From: an uncultured Clostridia bacterium
Lineage (GTDB): Bacteria; Bacillota; Clostridia; Lachnospirales; CAG-274
DNA length: 8,337 nt
Direction of reading: 5' to 3'
Assembly: GCA_947629215.1 (NCBI GenBank)
Contig: CANRCU010000087.1
Coordinates: 1 to 8,337, forward strand
Shown piece by piece: positions 1-5,277 of the stretch. Under the pieces are notes generated by a model. That model made no database searches. It was not told where the DNA came from and saw nothing but the letters and a program-made list of their open reading frames with translations. How positions within the stretch are numbered: position 1 is the first letter of the stretch; each line of letters begins with the position of its first letter. The position numbers and the translations under genes are program-made.

Positions 1-2
1 GT

Positions 3-611
3 GAAGATACACTGAGAATAGTTTTCAGGGTAGCGGGAGCGGGAACGGCGATGTTCTCAAAACTTGAAAAGGGTGATAGTATCCGTATACTTGGCACCTG
101 CGGCAACGGCTATAAACTTGTTGACAATAAGAATGTTATGCTTGTCGGCGGCGGTATTGGTATTCCGCCCCTTTATGAAACGGCAAAACAGCTTATCGCC
201 AAAGGGAACAGGGTGACTGTCGTTCTTGGGGCGGCAAGCGGATGTATTCTTGATAAGGATTTTGAGAAAATAGGCGTGGAAGTGCATATTGCTACCGATG
301 ACGGTTCGGTCGGATATAAGGGAAATGTGGTCGAGCTTATAAAAGCAAAGGGATTAAAGGCGGATATTGTCTATGCCTGCGGTCCAAAGGTGATGCTGAA
401 GTTCTTGTCGGCTTATTGCGAGGAAACGGGCGCGGAAGTACAGGTATCAATGGAAGAGCGTATGGCTTGCGGTATAGGCGCTTGTGTGGGCTGCGCGGTG
501 CGTATAAAGGATATATCATCGGAGGACGGCTGGAGTTATAAAAAAGTCTGCAAAGACGGTCCTGTGTTTGACAGCAGGGAGGTGTGTTGGAATGATCGAT
601 ATGAGTGTTGA
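3..611 (+). CDS. pyrK: Dihydroorotate dehydrogenase B, electron-transfer subunit PyrK (5' end missing)
   Basis: This iron-sulfur flavoprotein subunit passes electrons from the PyrD flavin through FAD and a [2Fe-2S] cluster to NAD+ during orotate synthesis. The frame is open from the left edge (first residues EDTLRIVFRVAGAGT), so the ATG at 51 is internal and roughly 55-60 N-terminal residues, including part of the FAD domain, lie outside the window. Visible landmarks are the FAD-domain segment ending in GDSIRILGTCGNG, the nucleotide-binding segment GGGIGIPPLYETAKQL (about 150-200), and the four cluster cysteines in the pattern C-x4-C-x2-C-x18-C (codons at 468, 483, 492 and 549) followed by KDGPVFDSREV, as is typical of PyrK. 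Its last 20 bases overlap pyrD, which implies coupled translation of the two subunits. The identification is secure; only the start is unseen. Confidence 0.95.
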   Translation, partial: EDTLRIVFRVAGAGTAMFSKLEKGDSIRILGTCGNGYKLVDNKNVMLVGGGIGIPPLYETAKQLIAKGNRVTVVLGAASGCILDKDFEKIGVEVHIATDDGSVGYKGNVVELIKAKGLKADIVYACGPKVMLKFLSAYCEETGAEVQVSMEERMACGIGACVGCAVRIKDISSEDGWSYKKVCKDGPVFDSREVCWNDRYEC

Positions 612-1497
612 TATATGCGGTGTGAAACTTAAAAACCCCGTTATGACGGCATCGGGTACTTTTGGCAGCGGAAGGGAGTATTCCGAGCTGATAGACCTTA
701 ACAGGCTTGGCGCGGTGGTTGTAAAGGGCGTTGCAGCAAAACCGTGGAAAGGGAATCCTGCGCCGCGCATAGCCGAAGTGTACGGAGGTATGCTCAACAG
801 TGTCGGCTTGCAAAATCCCGGTGTGGAATATTTTATTGAAAACGATATACCTTTTCTTAGACGGTTCGATACAAAAATAATAGTCAATGTATGCGGGCAT
901 ACTACAGAGGAATACGTAAATGTTGTAAAAGCTCTTAGAGGGCAGGATATAGACCTTTTGGAATTGAATATAAGCTGTCCGAATGTCAGTGAGGGAGGTA
1001 TGTCTTTCGGGACCGATCCCGAAATGGCAAAAAGGGTCGTAAGCAGTGTGAAAGAATATGCGGATAAGCCGCTTATAGTCAAGTTGACCCCGAATGTAAC
1101 GGATATAACGGTCATAGCCAAGGCTGTGAAAGAGGGTGGGGCAGACGCTTTGAGCCTTATAAACACCATAACGGGTATGAAGATAGACATATATGCCCGC
1201 AAACCCGTTTTACAGCGTAAAATAGGCGGAATGAGCGGCCCTGCGGTAAAACCCGTGGCAGTGCGTATGGTTTATCAGGTATGTAAGGCAGTCGAACTGC
1301 CCGTCATAGGTATGGGCGGTATTTCAAATGCCGAAGATGCGCTTGAATTTATCATGGCAGGCGCAACGGGCGTATCCATAGGTACGGCAAATTTTGTCGA
1401 CCCTTTTGCAACAATAAAGACAATAGACGGTATATCCGAGTATATGGAAAAATATGGTATCAAAAATATCGGCGAGATAAGAGGCATTATTGACTGA
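592..1497 (+). CDS. pyrD: Dihydroorotate dehydrogenase B (NAD+), catalytic subunit PyrD (class 1B)
   Basis: This FMN-dependent TIM-barrel enzyme oxidises dihydroorotate to orotate, the fourth step of UMP synthesis, working in the cytoplasm with PyrK. The protein has 301 residues, normal for class 1B. Landmarks are the N-terminal GVKLKNPVMTASGTFG, Lys45 in the VVVKGV strand, the substrate-loop segment MLNSVGLQNPG (67-77), NISCPN with Cys129 as the class 1 catalytic base, VKLTPN (163-168), INT (190-192) and the FMN-phosphate region VIGMGG...GATGVSIGTA. The ATG at 592 is chosen because AGGGAGG (576-582) sits 9 bases upstream; a TTG at 568 and an ATG at 601 share the frame but fit less well. It overlaps the end of pyrK and is followed after 11 bp by the lipoprotein gene, whose ribosome-binding site overlaps the pyrD stop. 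Isoleucine is coded by ATA in 22 of 30 cases. Confidence 0.97.
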   Translation: MIDMSVDICGVKLKNPVMTASGTFGSGREYSELIDLNRLGAVVVKGVAAKPWKGNPAPRIAEVYGGMLNSVGLQNPGVEYFIENDIPFLRRFDTKIIVNVCGHTTEEYVNVVKALRGQDIDLLELNISCPNVSEGGMSFGTDPEMAKRVVSSVKEYADKPLIVKLTPNVTDITVIAKAVKEGGADALSLINTITGMKIDIYARKPVLQRKIGGMSGPAVKPVAVRMVYQVCKAVELPVIGMGGISNAEDALEFIMAGATGVSIGTANFVDPFATIKTIDGISEYMEKYGIKNIGEIRGIID

Positions 1498-1508
1498 GGA
1501 GGCTAAAT

Positions 1509-2510
1509 ATGAGAAAAAAAAGAATAGCAGCAGTGCTTTTGGCGGCAATTATGCTTGCAGGCTGCGGCGTCAGCGCAGAGGATAAAGAAAAAATAGAGGG
1601 CTTGCAGCAGCGTGTTACGTCGGTGGATACCGAAATAACAAGTATGTACGGCAGGGTGGAGGATATGCATTCTACCGCTCAGATAGACGATGACACATAC
1701 AATATTTTTATAGAGCTTGACGATCGTGCCGAAAAACTGAAAGACGAGGGCGATACAACAAAGGATGCGGATGCTTTTGAACAAAGCGTGCAAATGCTCG
1801 AAAACGATCTTGAAAAATTTAAAAAGACGCTTGAAGAAAAGGAGAGCCAAAATGATGTCGCTTTGTCAATGGAGCTGGTCGAGGTATCTCTTGCGTGTGA
1901 AGAGCAGGAAAAACTCATGCAGCGTGCTTTTGAAAACGGAAAGATAACTCAGGAGCAAATGGACGAATTTTCGGGTCTGAAAGCAAAGATAGATATGTAT
2001 AGCAATGACGAAAATCTTGTATATGACGAAAAGTTCAAGACAAGTTTTAACGAGATAAGGCAAAAACTTACTACCCTTGCATCTGCGGCAGGCGCGGATA
2101 ATGCGCTTATAGACCGCCTTATGGGTCAGAACGCCGATAACGGTGATAGTACCGATAACACCGAAAACGCCGAAAACACCGAGGCAACAACAGCATCTGC
2201 AGACAGAGAAAAAGAAGCTGCCGAAGAAAGTACTGTTGTGCAGCCGCTGCCTGACAATGTAAGCGAGCTTATAGACAATTATCTTGCTTTGCAGGATTTT
2301 GCGCTTGAAAAGCAGTCTGCCGGTGAGATAACCGATGCAAAACTTGGCAGCCTTCTGAAAATAGGCGTTGAGTTGACTTATCTGAAGGAGGCAGTCGAAA
2401 AGGACGGAGTTACCGAAAACAATTCGTACACGATGTCGGATATAAAGTCGCAGCTTTACGACAAAGCCGTTGAATTTGGGTACGAAAATGCGGAGGTATT
2501 CAAACAATGA
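1509..2510 (+). CDS. Predicted lipoprotein with three diverged helical repeats
   Basis: I do not recognise this family. The protein has 333 residues. It begins with a basic n-region (MRKKR), a short hydrophobic stretch and the lipobox LAGC with Cys19, so it should be lipidated and anchored to the outer face of the membrane. The rest is acidic and largely helical. By eye there are three related units, at about residues 30-110, 117-196 and 248-326. Each carries a (Q/K/E)-I-(D/T) helix start (I59, I146, I274) followed by similarly spaced hydrophobic positions. Units 1 and 2 are 87 residues apart; units 2 and 3 are 128 apart because of a low-complexity linker at about 208-248 rich in N, D, E, T and A. 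GAGGAGG (1496-1502) gives a clear ribosome-binding site. The gene sits 11 bp after pyrD and overlaps mazG by four bases, so it is co-transcribed with nucleotide metabolism genes. A surface scaffold or binding role is possible, but no function can be assigned. Confidence 0.88.
   Translation: MRKKRIAAVLLAAIMLAGCGVSAEDKEKIEGLQQRVTSVDTEITSMYGRVEDMHSTAQIDDDTYNIFIELDDRAEKLKDEGDTTKDADAFEQSVQMLENDLEKFKKTLEEKESQNDVALSMELVEVSLACEEQEKLMQRAFENGKITQEQMDEFSGLKAKIDMYSNDENLVYDEKFKTSFNEIRQKLTTLASAAGADNALIDRLMGQNADNGDSTDNTENAENTEATTASADREKEAAEESTVVQPLPDNVSELIDNYLALQDFALEKQSAGEITDAKLGSLLKIGVELTYLKEAVEKDGVTENNSYTMSDIKSQLYDKAVEFGYENAEVFKQ
2133..2186 (+). repeat. 9-bp tandem repeat encoding the lipoprotein linker
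   Basis: Six consecutive 9-bp units follow one another in frame: GCCGATAAC, GGTGATAGT, ACCGATAAC, ACCGAAAAC, GCCGAAAAC and ACCGAGGCA. They encode the tripeptides ADN, GDS, TDN, TEN, AEN and TEA. The array lies in the linker between the second and third helical units of the lipoprotein. Unit length is a multiple of three, so slippage would change linker length without breaking the frame. Confidence 0.8.
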
Positions 2511-3241
2511 AAGACTTCGACAGGTTTGTGGATATAATGAGCCTGCTTGTATCCGAAAACGGGTGTCCGTGGGACAGGGTACAGACACACGAAAGTCTGA
2601 AACCGTGTATGTTAGAGGAATGTTATGAAGTACTTGACGCAATAGATAACAATGATAAAAGCGCCTTGTGCGAAGAGTTGGGCGATGTGTTGCTGCAAGT
2701 TGTCATACACAGCCTTATAGCCCGTAAAAACGGCGAATTTACCCTTGAGGACGTTATAAACGGGGTATCCGAAAAAATGATAAACCGACATCCTAATATT
2801 TTTAAAAATGAGAATACCGAGGCTGCAAACTGGGAAGATATAAAAAAAGCCGAAAAAGGTATGAAAACAAAAACAGATGCGGTACGCGGGGTGGCGAAAG
2901 CGCTGCCGGCAGTTGTCAGGGGTCAGAAGGTCCTCAAAAAAAGTATCGGCAGAACGGAAAGTATAGAGAGGACTTTGGATGAGTTAAGCAAATGTTTAGA
3001 AAATATCAAAAAGGAAAAAAATGTAAACAAAACTTGCATAAGTGCAGAAATAGGAAAGATTTTACTTTTGGTTTTAAATATTTCAAATTTTTTTGAAATA
3101 AATGCCGAATTTTCCTTGACAAATGCGGTAGAAACGTATATAACTAAATTTGAGGACTTTGAAAATACGTCTTTAGCCGTTGGAAAGATTAAAGAGGATA
3201 CGCGTCTTGAGGATGAAGATGTATTTATAAGATTCATTTAA
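2507..3241 (+). CDS. mazG: MazG-type nucleoside triphosphate pyrophosphohydrolase, with degenerate second domain
   Basis: MazG enzymes hydrolyse (d)NTPs to the monophosphate and pyrophosphate, clearing damaged or excess nucleotides. The first MazG domain (about 1-100) is intact: CPWDRVQTHESL (20-31), the acidic helix with E37, E38 and E41, and the partner motif EELGD with E57 and D60. The segment AVRGVAKALPAVVRGQKVL (125-143) is the usual interdomain stretch. The second domain is recognisable, but its metal-binding pattern has decayed: the EExxE helix reads DExxK (158-162) and the ExxD motif reads E181-I-G-K184. There is no N-terminal tetrapyrrole-methylase domain as in B. subtilis YabN. The ATG overlaps the lipoprotein stop (ATGA) and GGAGG (2492-2496) lies 10 bases upstream. 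The last third of the gene is visibly richer in A and T and contains a likely hup promoter. Activity should rest on the first domain. Confidence 0.93.
   Translation: MKDFDRFVDIMSLLVSENGCPWDRVQTHESLKPCMLEECYEVLDAIDNNDKSALCEELGDVLLQVVIHSLIARKNGEFTLEDVINGVSEKMINRHPNIFKNENTEAANWEDIKKAEKGMKTKTDAVRGVAKALPAVVRGQKVLKKSIGRTESIERTLDELSKCLENIKKEKNVNKTCISAEIGKILLLVLNISNFFEINAEFSLTNAVETYITKFEDFENTSLAVGKIKEDTRLEDEDVFIRFI
3116..3144 (+). promoter_or_regulatory. Predicted housekeeping (sigma-A) promoter for hup, inside mazG
   Basis: TTGACA (3116-3121), a 17-bp spacer and TATAAC (3139-3144) match the vegetative consensus at 11 of 12 positions. Transcription would start near 3151, giving hup a leader of about 125 bases that runs through the end of mazG. 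It lies within coding sequence and could be chance, but hup is normally strongly expressed and has a terminator just behind it, which fits an independent unit. Confidence 0.6.
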
Positions 3242-3255
3242 TGAGCGCAGCTCAT
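3241..3255 (+). promoter_or_regulatory. Small perfect hairpin between the mazG stop and the hup ribosome-binding site
   Basis: ATGAGC-GCA-GCTCAT is a perfect 6-bp inverted repeat with a 3-base loop. It starts at the last base of the mazG stop codon and ends 9 bases before the AGGAGG of hup. It has no following T run, so it is not an intrinsic terminator. It could stabilise the hup transcript, separate mazG and hup translation, or be a small operator. The role is not shown by the sequence. Confidence 0.45.
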
Positions 3256-3276
3256 AAAACAAAAGGAGGATAAAAA

Positions 3277-3552
3277 ATGAACAAGACAGAATTAGTTGCA
3301 AAGATCGCGGAAGGAGCATCTTTAAAGAAAGTCGACGCAGAGAAGGCTTTGGAGGCTTTTGAAAACGTTGTTATGGAAGAACTTGCAGCAGGTAACGAGG
3401 TCAGACTTGTTGGCTTTGGTACATTTTCCGTTAAGGAAAACGCAGCAAGAGAGGGCGTTAACCCCCAGACTAAAGAAAAAATGCCTATTCCCGCATCTAA
3501 ATCACCTAAATTCAAAGCAGGTAAGGCTTTCAAGGATGCTGTTAACAAGTAA
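3277..3552 (+). CDS. hup: HU-family DNA-binding protein (nucleoid protein)
   Basis: This is a 91-residue DNABII protein of normal length for HU. HU dimers bend and compact DNA without strong sequence preference. An N-terminal helical dimerisation part (MNKTELVAKIAEGASLKK...) is followed by the family signature beginning GFGTFSVKENAAREG (46-60) and the beta-arm tip VNPQT with Pro63, the residue that intercalates between base pairs, and ends with the usual SPKFKAGKAFKDAVN. AAAGGAGGA (3262-3270) is a near-perfect ribosome-binding site. Its two isoleucine codons are ATC and ATT, avoiding the ATA that dominates neighbouring genes, as expected for a highly expressed gene. It appears to have its own promoter within mazG (3116-3144) and a terminator behind it (3571-3601). 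Position next to mazG and rqcP is common in Firmicutes. Confidence 0.97.
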   Translation: MNKTELVAKIAEGASLKKVDAEKALEAFENVVMEELAAGNEVRLVGFGTFSVKENAAREGVNPQTKEKMPIPASKSPKFKAGKAFKDAVNK

Positions 3553-3570
3553 TTTGTATTAAATGACAAA

Positions 3571-3601
3571 TGCGGGGCGGAATTATCCGTCCCGTATTTT
3601 T
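3571..3601 (+). terminator. Intrinsic terminator after hup
   Basis: An 11-bp stem (3571-3581 with 3586-3596; nine Watson-Crick and two G-U pairs) with the 4-base loop ATTA is followed by TTTTT (3597-3601). It lies 18 bp after the hup stop and ends 21 bp before rqcP. No promoter is seen between it and rqcP, so it probably lets some transcription through, keeping HU mRNA in excess over rqcP. Confidence 0.85.
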
Positions 3602-3622
3602 GTTGATAAACGGGGTGAGGAT

Positions 3623-3862
3623 ATGCGTTTGGACAAATATCTGAAAGTAAGCAGGATAATAAAAAGACGTACCGTGGCAAATGAAGCGTGCAGCGGCGGT
3701 CGTGTGAGTGTAAACGGTAAAGTCGCAAAGGCATCGCAGGATATAAAAGTGGGCGATGTGATAGAAGTGGCTTTCGGAAACAGCAATTTAAAAGCCGAGG
3801 TGCTGAGTGTAAAGGACAATGTACGCAAGGACGATGCTCAGACAATGTTTAAATTACTTTAA
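3623..3862 (+). CDS. rqcP: S4-domain RNA-binding protein RqcP (YabO), ribosome-associated quality control
   Basis: This is a 79-residue protein made almost entirely of an S4 RNA-binding domain, close to the 86 residues of B. subtilis RqcP/YabO. In that family the protein binds the obstructed 50S subunit with RqcH and helps add the alanine tails that mark stalled nascent chains for degradation. The S4 signature is clear: MRLDKYLKVSRIIKRR at the start, then GGRVSVNGKVAKASQDIKVGD (25-45) and the closing strand VIEVAFG. The ATG at 3623 is preferred: GGTGAGG (3614-3620) precedes it and the protein starts exactly at the conserved MRLDKYL. An in-frame ATG at 3563 would translate through the terminator hairpin and add residues absent from the family. 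The position between hup and yabP matches B. subtilis. It is probably expressed by read-through from hup. Confidence 0.93.
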   Translation: MRLDKYLKVSRIIKRRTVANEACSGGRVSVNGKVAKASQDIKVGDVIEVAFGNSNLKAEVLSVKDNVRKDDAQTMFKLL

Positions 3863-3871
3863 AAATCGCAG

Positions 3872-3900
3872 TCATATTTTTGAAAAATGCCGAATATATT
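3872..3900 (+). promoter_or_regulatory. Predicted sigma-E (mother-cell) promoter for yabPQ
   Basis: TCATATT (3872-3878), 14 bp, then AATATATT (3893-3900) closely match the sporulation sigma-E consensus (-35 like TCATATT, -10 like CATACANT, spacing about 14). It lies in the 113-bp gap between rqcP and yabP, with a predicted start near 3907 and a leader of about 70 bases. In B. subtilis yabP and yabQ belong to the sigma-E regulon, which supports the call. The rest of the gap (3901-3960) shows only a weak GC-containing inverted repeat around 3917-3939. Confidence 0.65.
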
Positions 3901-3975
3901 TAAGCAAATAAAGAACGGTCGCAGCGTAAGCGAAGTACCTATATCTTTGACTATAAAATATTCGGAGGCAAAAAA

Positions 3976-4245
3976 ATGGCGGAAGAAAACAAAAAACATT
4001 CTGTAACTATGGATAGTCGCAGCAGAGTCAGCATATCGGGCGTCTTGGATGTACTCAGTTTTGACGAAGACAGTATAGTGGCGGATACCGTTGACGGCGC
4101 AGTCGTGCTGAGGGGACATGAGCTGCATATAAACAGCATTGATCTGGATAAGGGTGAGCTTATGGCAGACGGTGCGTTTACGGGTTTCGGCTATGAAGAT
4201 GCACCGGCTGAAAAACAGTCTTTGTTCGGCAGGATATTCAGGTAA
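3976..4245 (+). CDS. yabP: Sporulation protein YabP
   Basis: This is an 89-residue protein of the YabP/YqfC family (B. subtilis YabP is about 100). It is needed for sporulation in B. subtilis, where it is made in the mother cell; its biochemical role is not known. The match is to the family's beta-rich core: HSVTMDSRSRVSISGVLDV (8-26), then FDEDSIVADTVDGAVVLRG (29-47) and the motif GHELHINSIDLDKGEL. It has no signal peptide or membrane segment, so it should be cytoplasmic or peripheral. CGGAGG (3963-3968) is a good ribosome-binding site 7 bases before the ATG. A sigma-E-type promoter lies upstream and yabQ follows after three bases, so the two are co-transcribed and probably translationally coupled. 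Confidence 0.9.
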   Translation: MAEENKKHSVTMDSRSRVSISGVLDVLSFDEDSIVADTVDGAVVLRGHELHINSIDLDKGELMADGAFTGFGYEDAPAEKQSLFGRIFR

Positions 4246-4248
4246 GAT

Positions 4249-4785
4249 ATGGTCATAACCATGGCAGGTCAGATGAAGCAGCTCGTTATTATGATGATAT
4301 GCGGGTTTTTGCTTGCTCTGACATACGATATTATACGTCTTTTCCGCCGTATAGTCGCTCATACTGAATTTTACATAGCGATAGAGGATATTGTGTTCTT
4401 GTTTTTTGGTGCAGTTGCGGCATTTGTTCTTGTATTATGGCTGAATTACGGGCAAATAAGGGCATTTATGATAATGGGTATATTTATCGGTGCTTTTGTA
4501 TATTGCGCCGCTGTAAGCCGTTTTTTTTTGAAAATATCGGTATATGTATCAAGGCTTCTTCTGAAAGTCATATATAACGCAGCTTTGGTGTTAACATATC
4601 CTTTCCGTGTAACTTTACAGACGATAGCTGCGATCTTTGAATATTTTGTAAATTTTTTAAAAAAGGTCTTGAAAAAAACTTGGGATTGTGGCAAAATATA
4701 CATGTCGGGTCTTATAAAAAAATTTGCAATATCGGGAAACAGAGGTAACGACGGTGAGCAGACAAAAGAAAATAAAAAAATTTAA
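4249..4785 (+). CDS. yabQ: Spore cortex biosynthesis membrane protein YabQ
   Basis: This is a 178-residue polytopic membrane protein; B. subtilis YabQ, about 211 residues, sits in the outer forespore membrane and is required for cortex formation. Hydrophobic segments are visible at about 11-29, 46-65 and 70-88, with a possible fourth at 97-117. The first helix carries the family-like LTYDIIRLFRR exit, and the tail is basic and hydrophilic. The usual identification rests on this topology, the D-x-x-R-x-x-R pattern after helix 1 and the position between yabP and divIC. The ATG at 4249 is three bases after the yabP stop with only a weak site (AGGTAAG); an ATG at 4261 is an alternative that would remove four residues. 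The last 32 bases overlap the predicted start of divIC. Confidence 0.85.
   Translation: MVITMAGQMKQLVIMMICGFLLALTYDIIRLFRRIVAHTEFYIAIEDIVFLFFGAVAAFVLVLWLNYGQIRAFMIMGIFIGAFVYCAAVSRFFLKISVYVSRLLLKVIYNAALVLTYPFRVTLQTIAAIFEYFVNFLKKVLKKTWDCGKIYMSGLIKKFAISGNRGNDGEQTKENKKI
4669..4697 (+). promoter_or_regulatory. Weak candidate vegetative promoter for divIC within yabQ
   Basis: TTGAAA (4669-4674), 17 bp, then CAAAAT (4692-4697) match the vegetative consensus at 9 of 12 positions and would start transcription about 50 bases before divIC. DivIC is a vegetative division protein, so a promoter independent of sigma-E is expected somewhere. The region is rich in A and T, so a chance match is quite possible. 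Confidence 0.28.
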
Positions 4786-5044
4786 TATAATGCTCAATTT
4801 GTTCACCCTGCTCATAGTCATTGTGTTCGCATTTGCAATGTATGTTCAGGCATCGGAATATTTTGAATTAAAAGATGAACTTGAACAATGTTATTCGGAG
4901 CAATATAAAGCAGTCAAAAAAAATCAGGCGACCGTGACCGAAATGGAATATCATGACAGCGATGAGTACATAGAAAAAATAGCAAGAGAAAGATTGGGCA
5001 TGGTAAAACCCAACGAGATAGTTTTTATTGATGAAAATAAATAA
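4754..5044 (+). CDS. divIC: Septum formation initiator, DivIC/FtsB family
   Basis: This is a small bitopic cell-division protein of 96 residues. DivIC (FtsB in Gram-negative bacteria) pairs with FtsL and DivIB in the divisome and helps activate septal peptidoglycan synthesis. A basic cytoplasmic N-terminus (SRQKKIKK) leads into one membrane helix at about 14-31, an extracytoplasmic coiled-coil region at about 34-62, and the family hallmark DEYIEKIARERLGMVKPNEI (70-89). The start chosen is GTG at 4754, with AGAGG (4741-4745) 8 bases upstream; a TTG at 4724 is in frame but has no ribosome-binding site. It overlaps yabQ by 32 bases, so yabQ translation may influence it. Order after yabQ matches B. 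subtilis; the S1-domain gene yabR that often follows is absent here. Confidence 0.93.
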   Translation: MSRQKKIKKFNIMLNLFTLLIVIVFAFAMYVQASEYFELKDELEQCYSEQYKAVKKNQATVTEMEYHDSDEYIEKIARERLGMVKPNEIVFIDENK

Positions 5045-5062
5045 AAAATTTAAAATTTATTA

Positions 5063-5091
5063 TTGACAAACAGTTAAATGTATGCTATTAT
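5063..5091 (+). promoter_or_regulatory. Promoter of the tRNA-Val gene (extended -10)
   Basis: TTGACA (5063-5068), a 17-bp spacer and TATTAT (5086-5091) preceded by TGC form a strong vegetative promoter with an extended -10. The predicted start is about 5098, 8 bases before the mature tRNA 5' end, so the precursor needs little 5' trimming. The A/T-rich stretch at 5041-5062 could act as an UP element. Confidence 0.85.
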
Positions 5092-5105
5092 AATACAGTA
5101 GCTTT

Positions 5106-5178
5106 GGGAGCATAGCTCAGCTGGGAGAGCATCTGCCTTACAAGCAGAGGGTCATAGGTTCGAGCCCTATTGTTCCCA
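5106..5178 (+). tRNA. tRNA-Val, anticodon UAC
   Basis: A complete 73-base cloverleaf can be drawn. The acceptor stem GGGAGCA (5106-5112) pairs with TGTTCCC (5171-5177) with one G-U. The D stem is GCTC/GAGC (5115-5118, 5127-5130). The anticodon stem TCTGC/GCAGA (5132-5136, 5144-5148) closes a 7-base loop CTTACAA whose positions 34-36 are TAC (5139-5141), reading valine GUA codons and, by wobble, GUG. The T stem ATAGG/CCTAT (5154-5158, 5166-5170) closes the loop TTCGAGC. The discriminator base is A5178. CCA is not encoded, so it must be added after transcription. The gene stands alone between its own promoter and terminator. Confidence 0.97.
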
Positions 5179-5185
5179 TTGGAGT

Positions 5186-5217
5186 ATGCATCGGGTTTCC
5201 GATGCATTCTTTTTTTT
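5186..5217 (+). terminator. Intrinsic terminator of the tRNA-Val gene
   Basis: ATGCATCGG (5186-5194) and CCGATGCAT (5199-5207) form a perfect 9-bp stem with the loop GTTT, followed by TCTTTTTTTT (5208-5217). It begins 7 bases after the tRNA 3' end, so the transcript is a single-tRNA unit. The interval 5218-5277 has a TTGAC/GTCAA inverted repeat (5216-5229) and a CCGATCGG palindrome (5241-5248), but no convincing promoter. Confidence 0.93.
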
Positions 5218-5277
5218 GACGGATGTCAACTTATACAAAACCGATCGGAACAAATTTAACGGAAAGGACTGCTTGAT

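Noticed and set aside
3563..3622. Twenty-residue N-terminal extension of rqcP from the ATG at 3563
   Set aside because: The extension would be translated through the hup terminator hairpin and has no Shine-Dalgarno; the family begins at MRLDKYL, which has its own site.
3887..4006. Possible 39-residue open frame beginning MPNIFKQIKNGRS, overlapping the start of yabP
   Set aside because: It has no ribosome-binding site, its ATG lies upstream of the predicted sigma-E transcription start, and it overlaps both that promoter and the yabP start in another frame.
5204..5233. Possible sigma-G-like promoter (GCATT, 18 bp, CAACTTA) for the HIRAN-like gene
   Set aside because: The -35 half lies inside the tRNA terminator stem and both boxes have mismatches; the match is too weak to claim.
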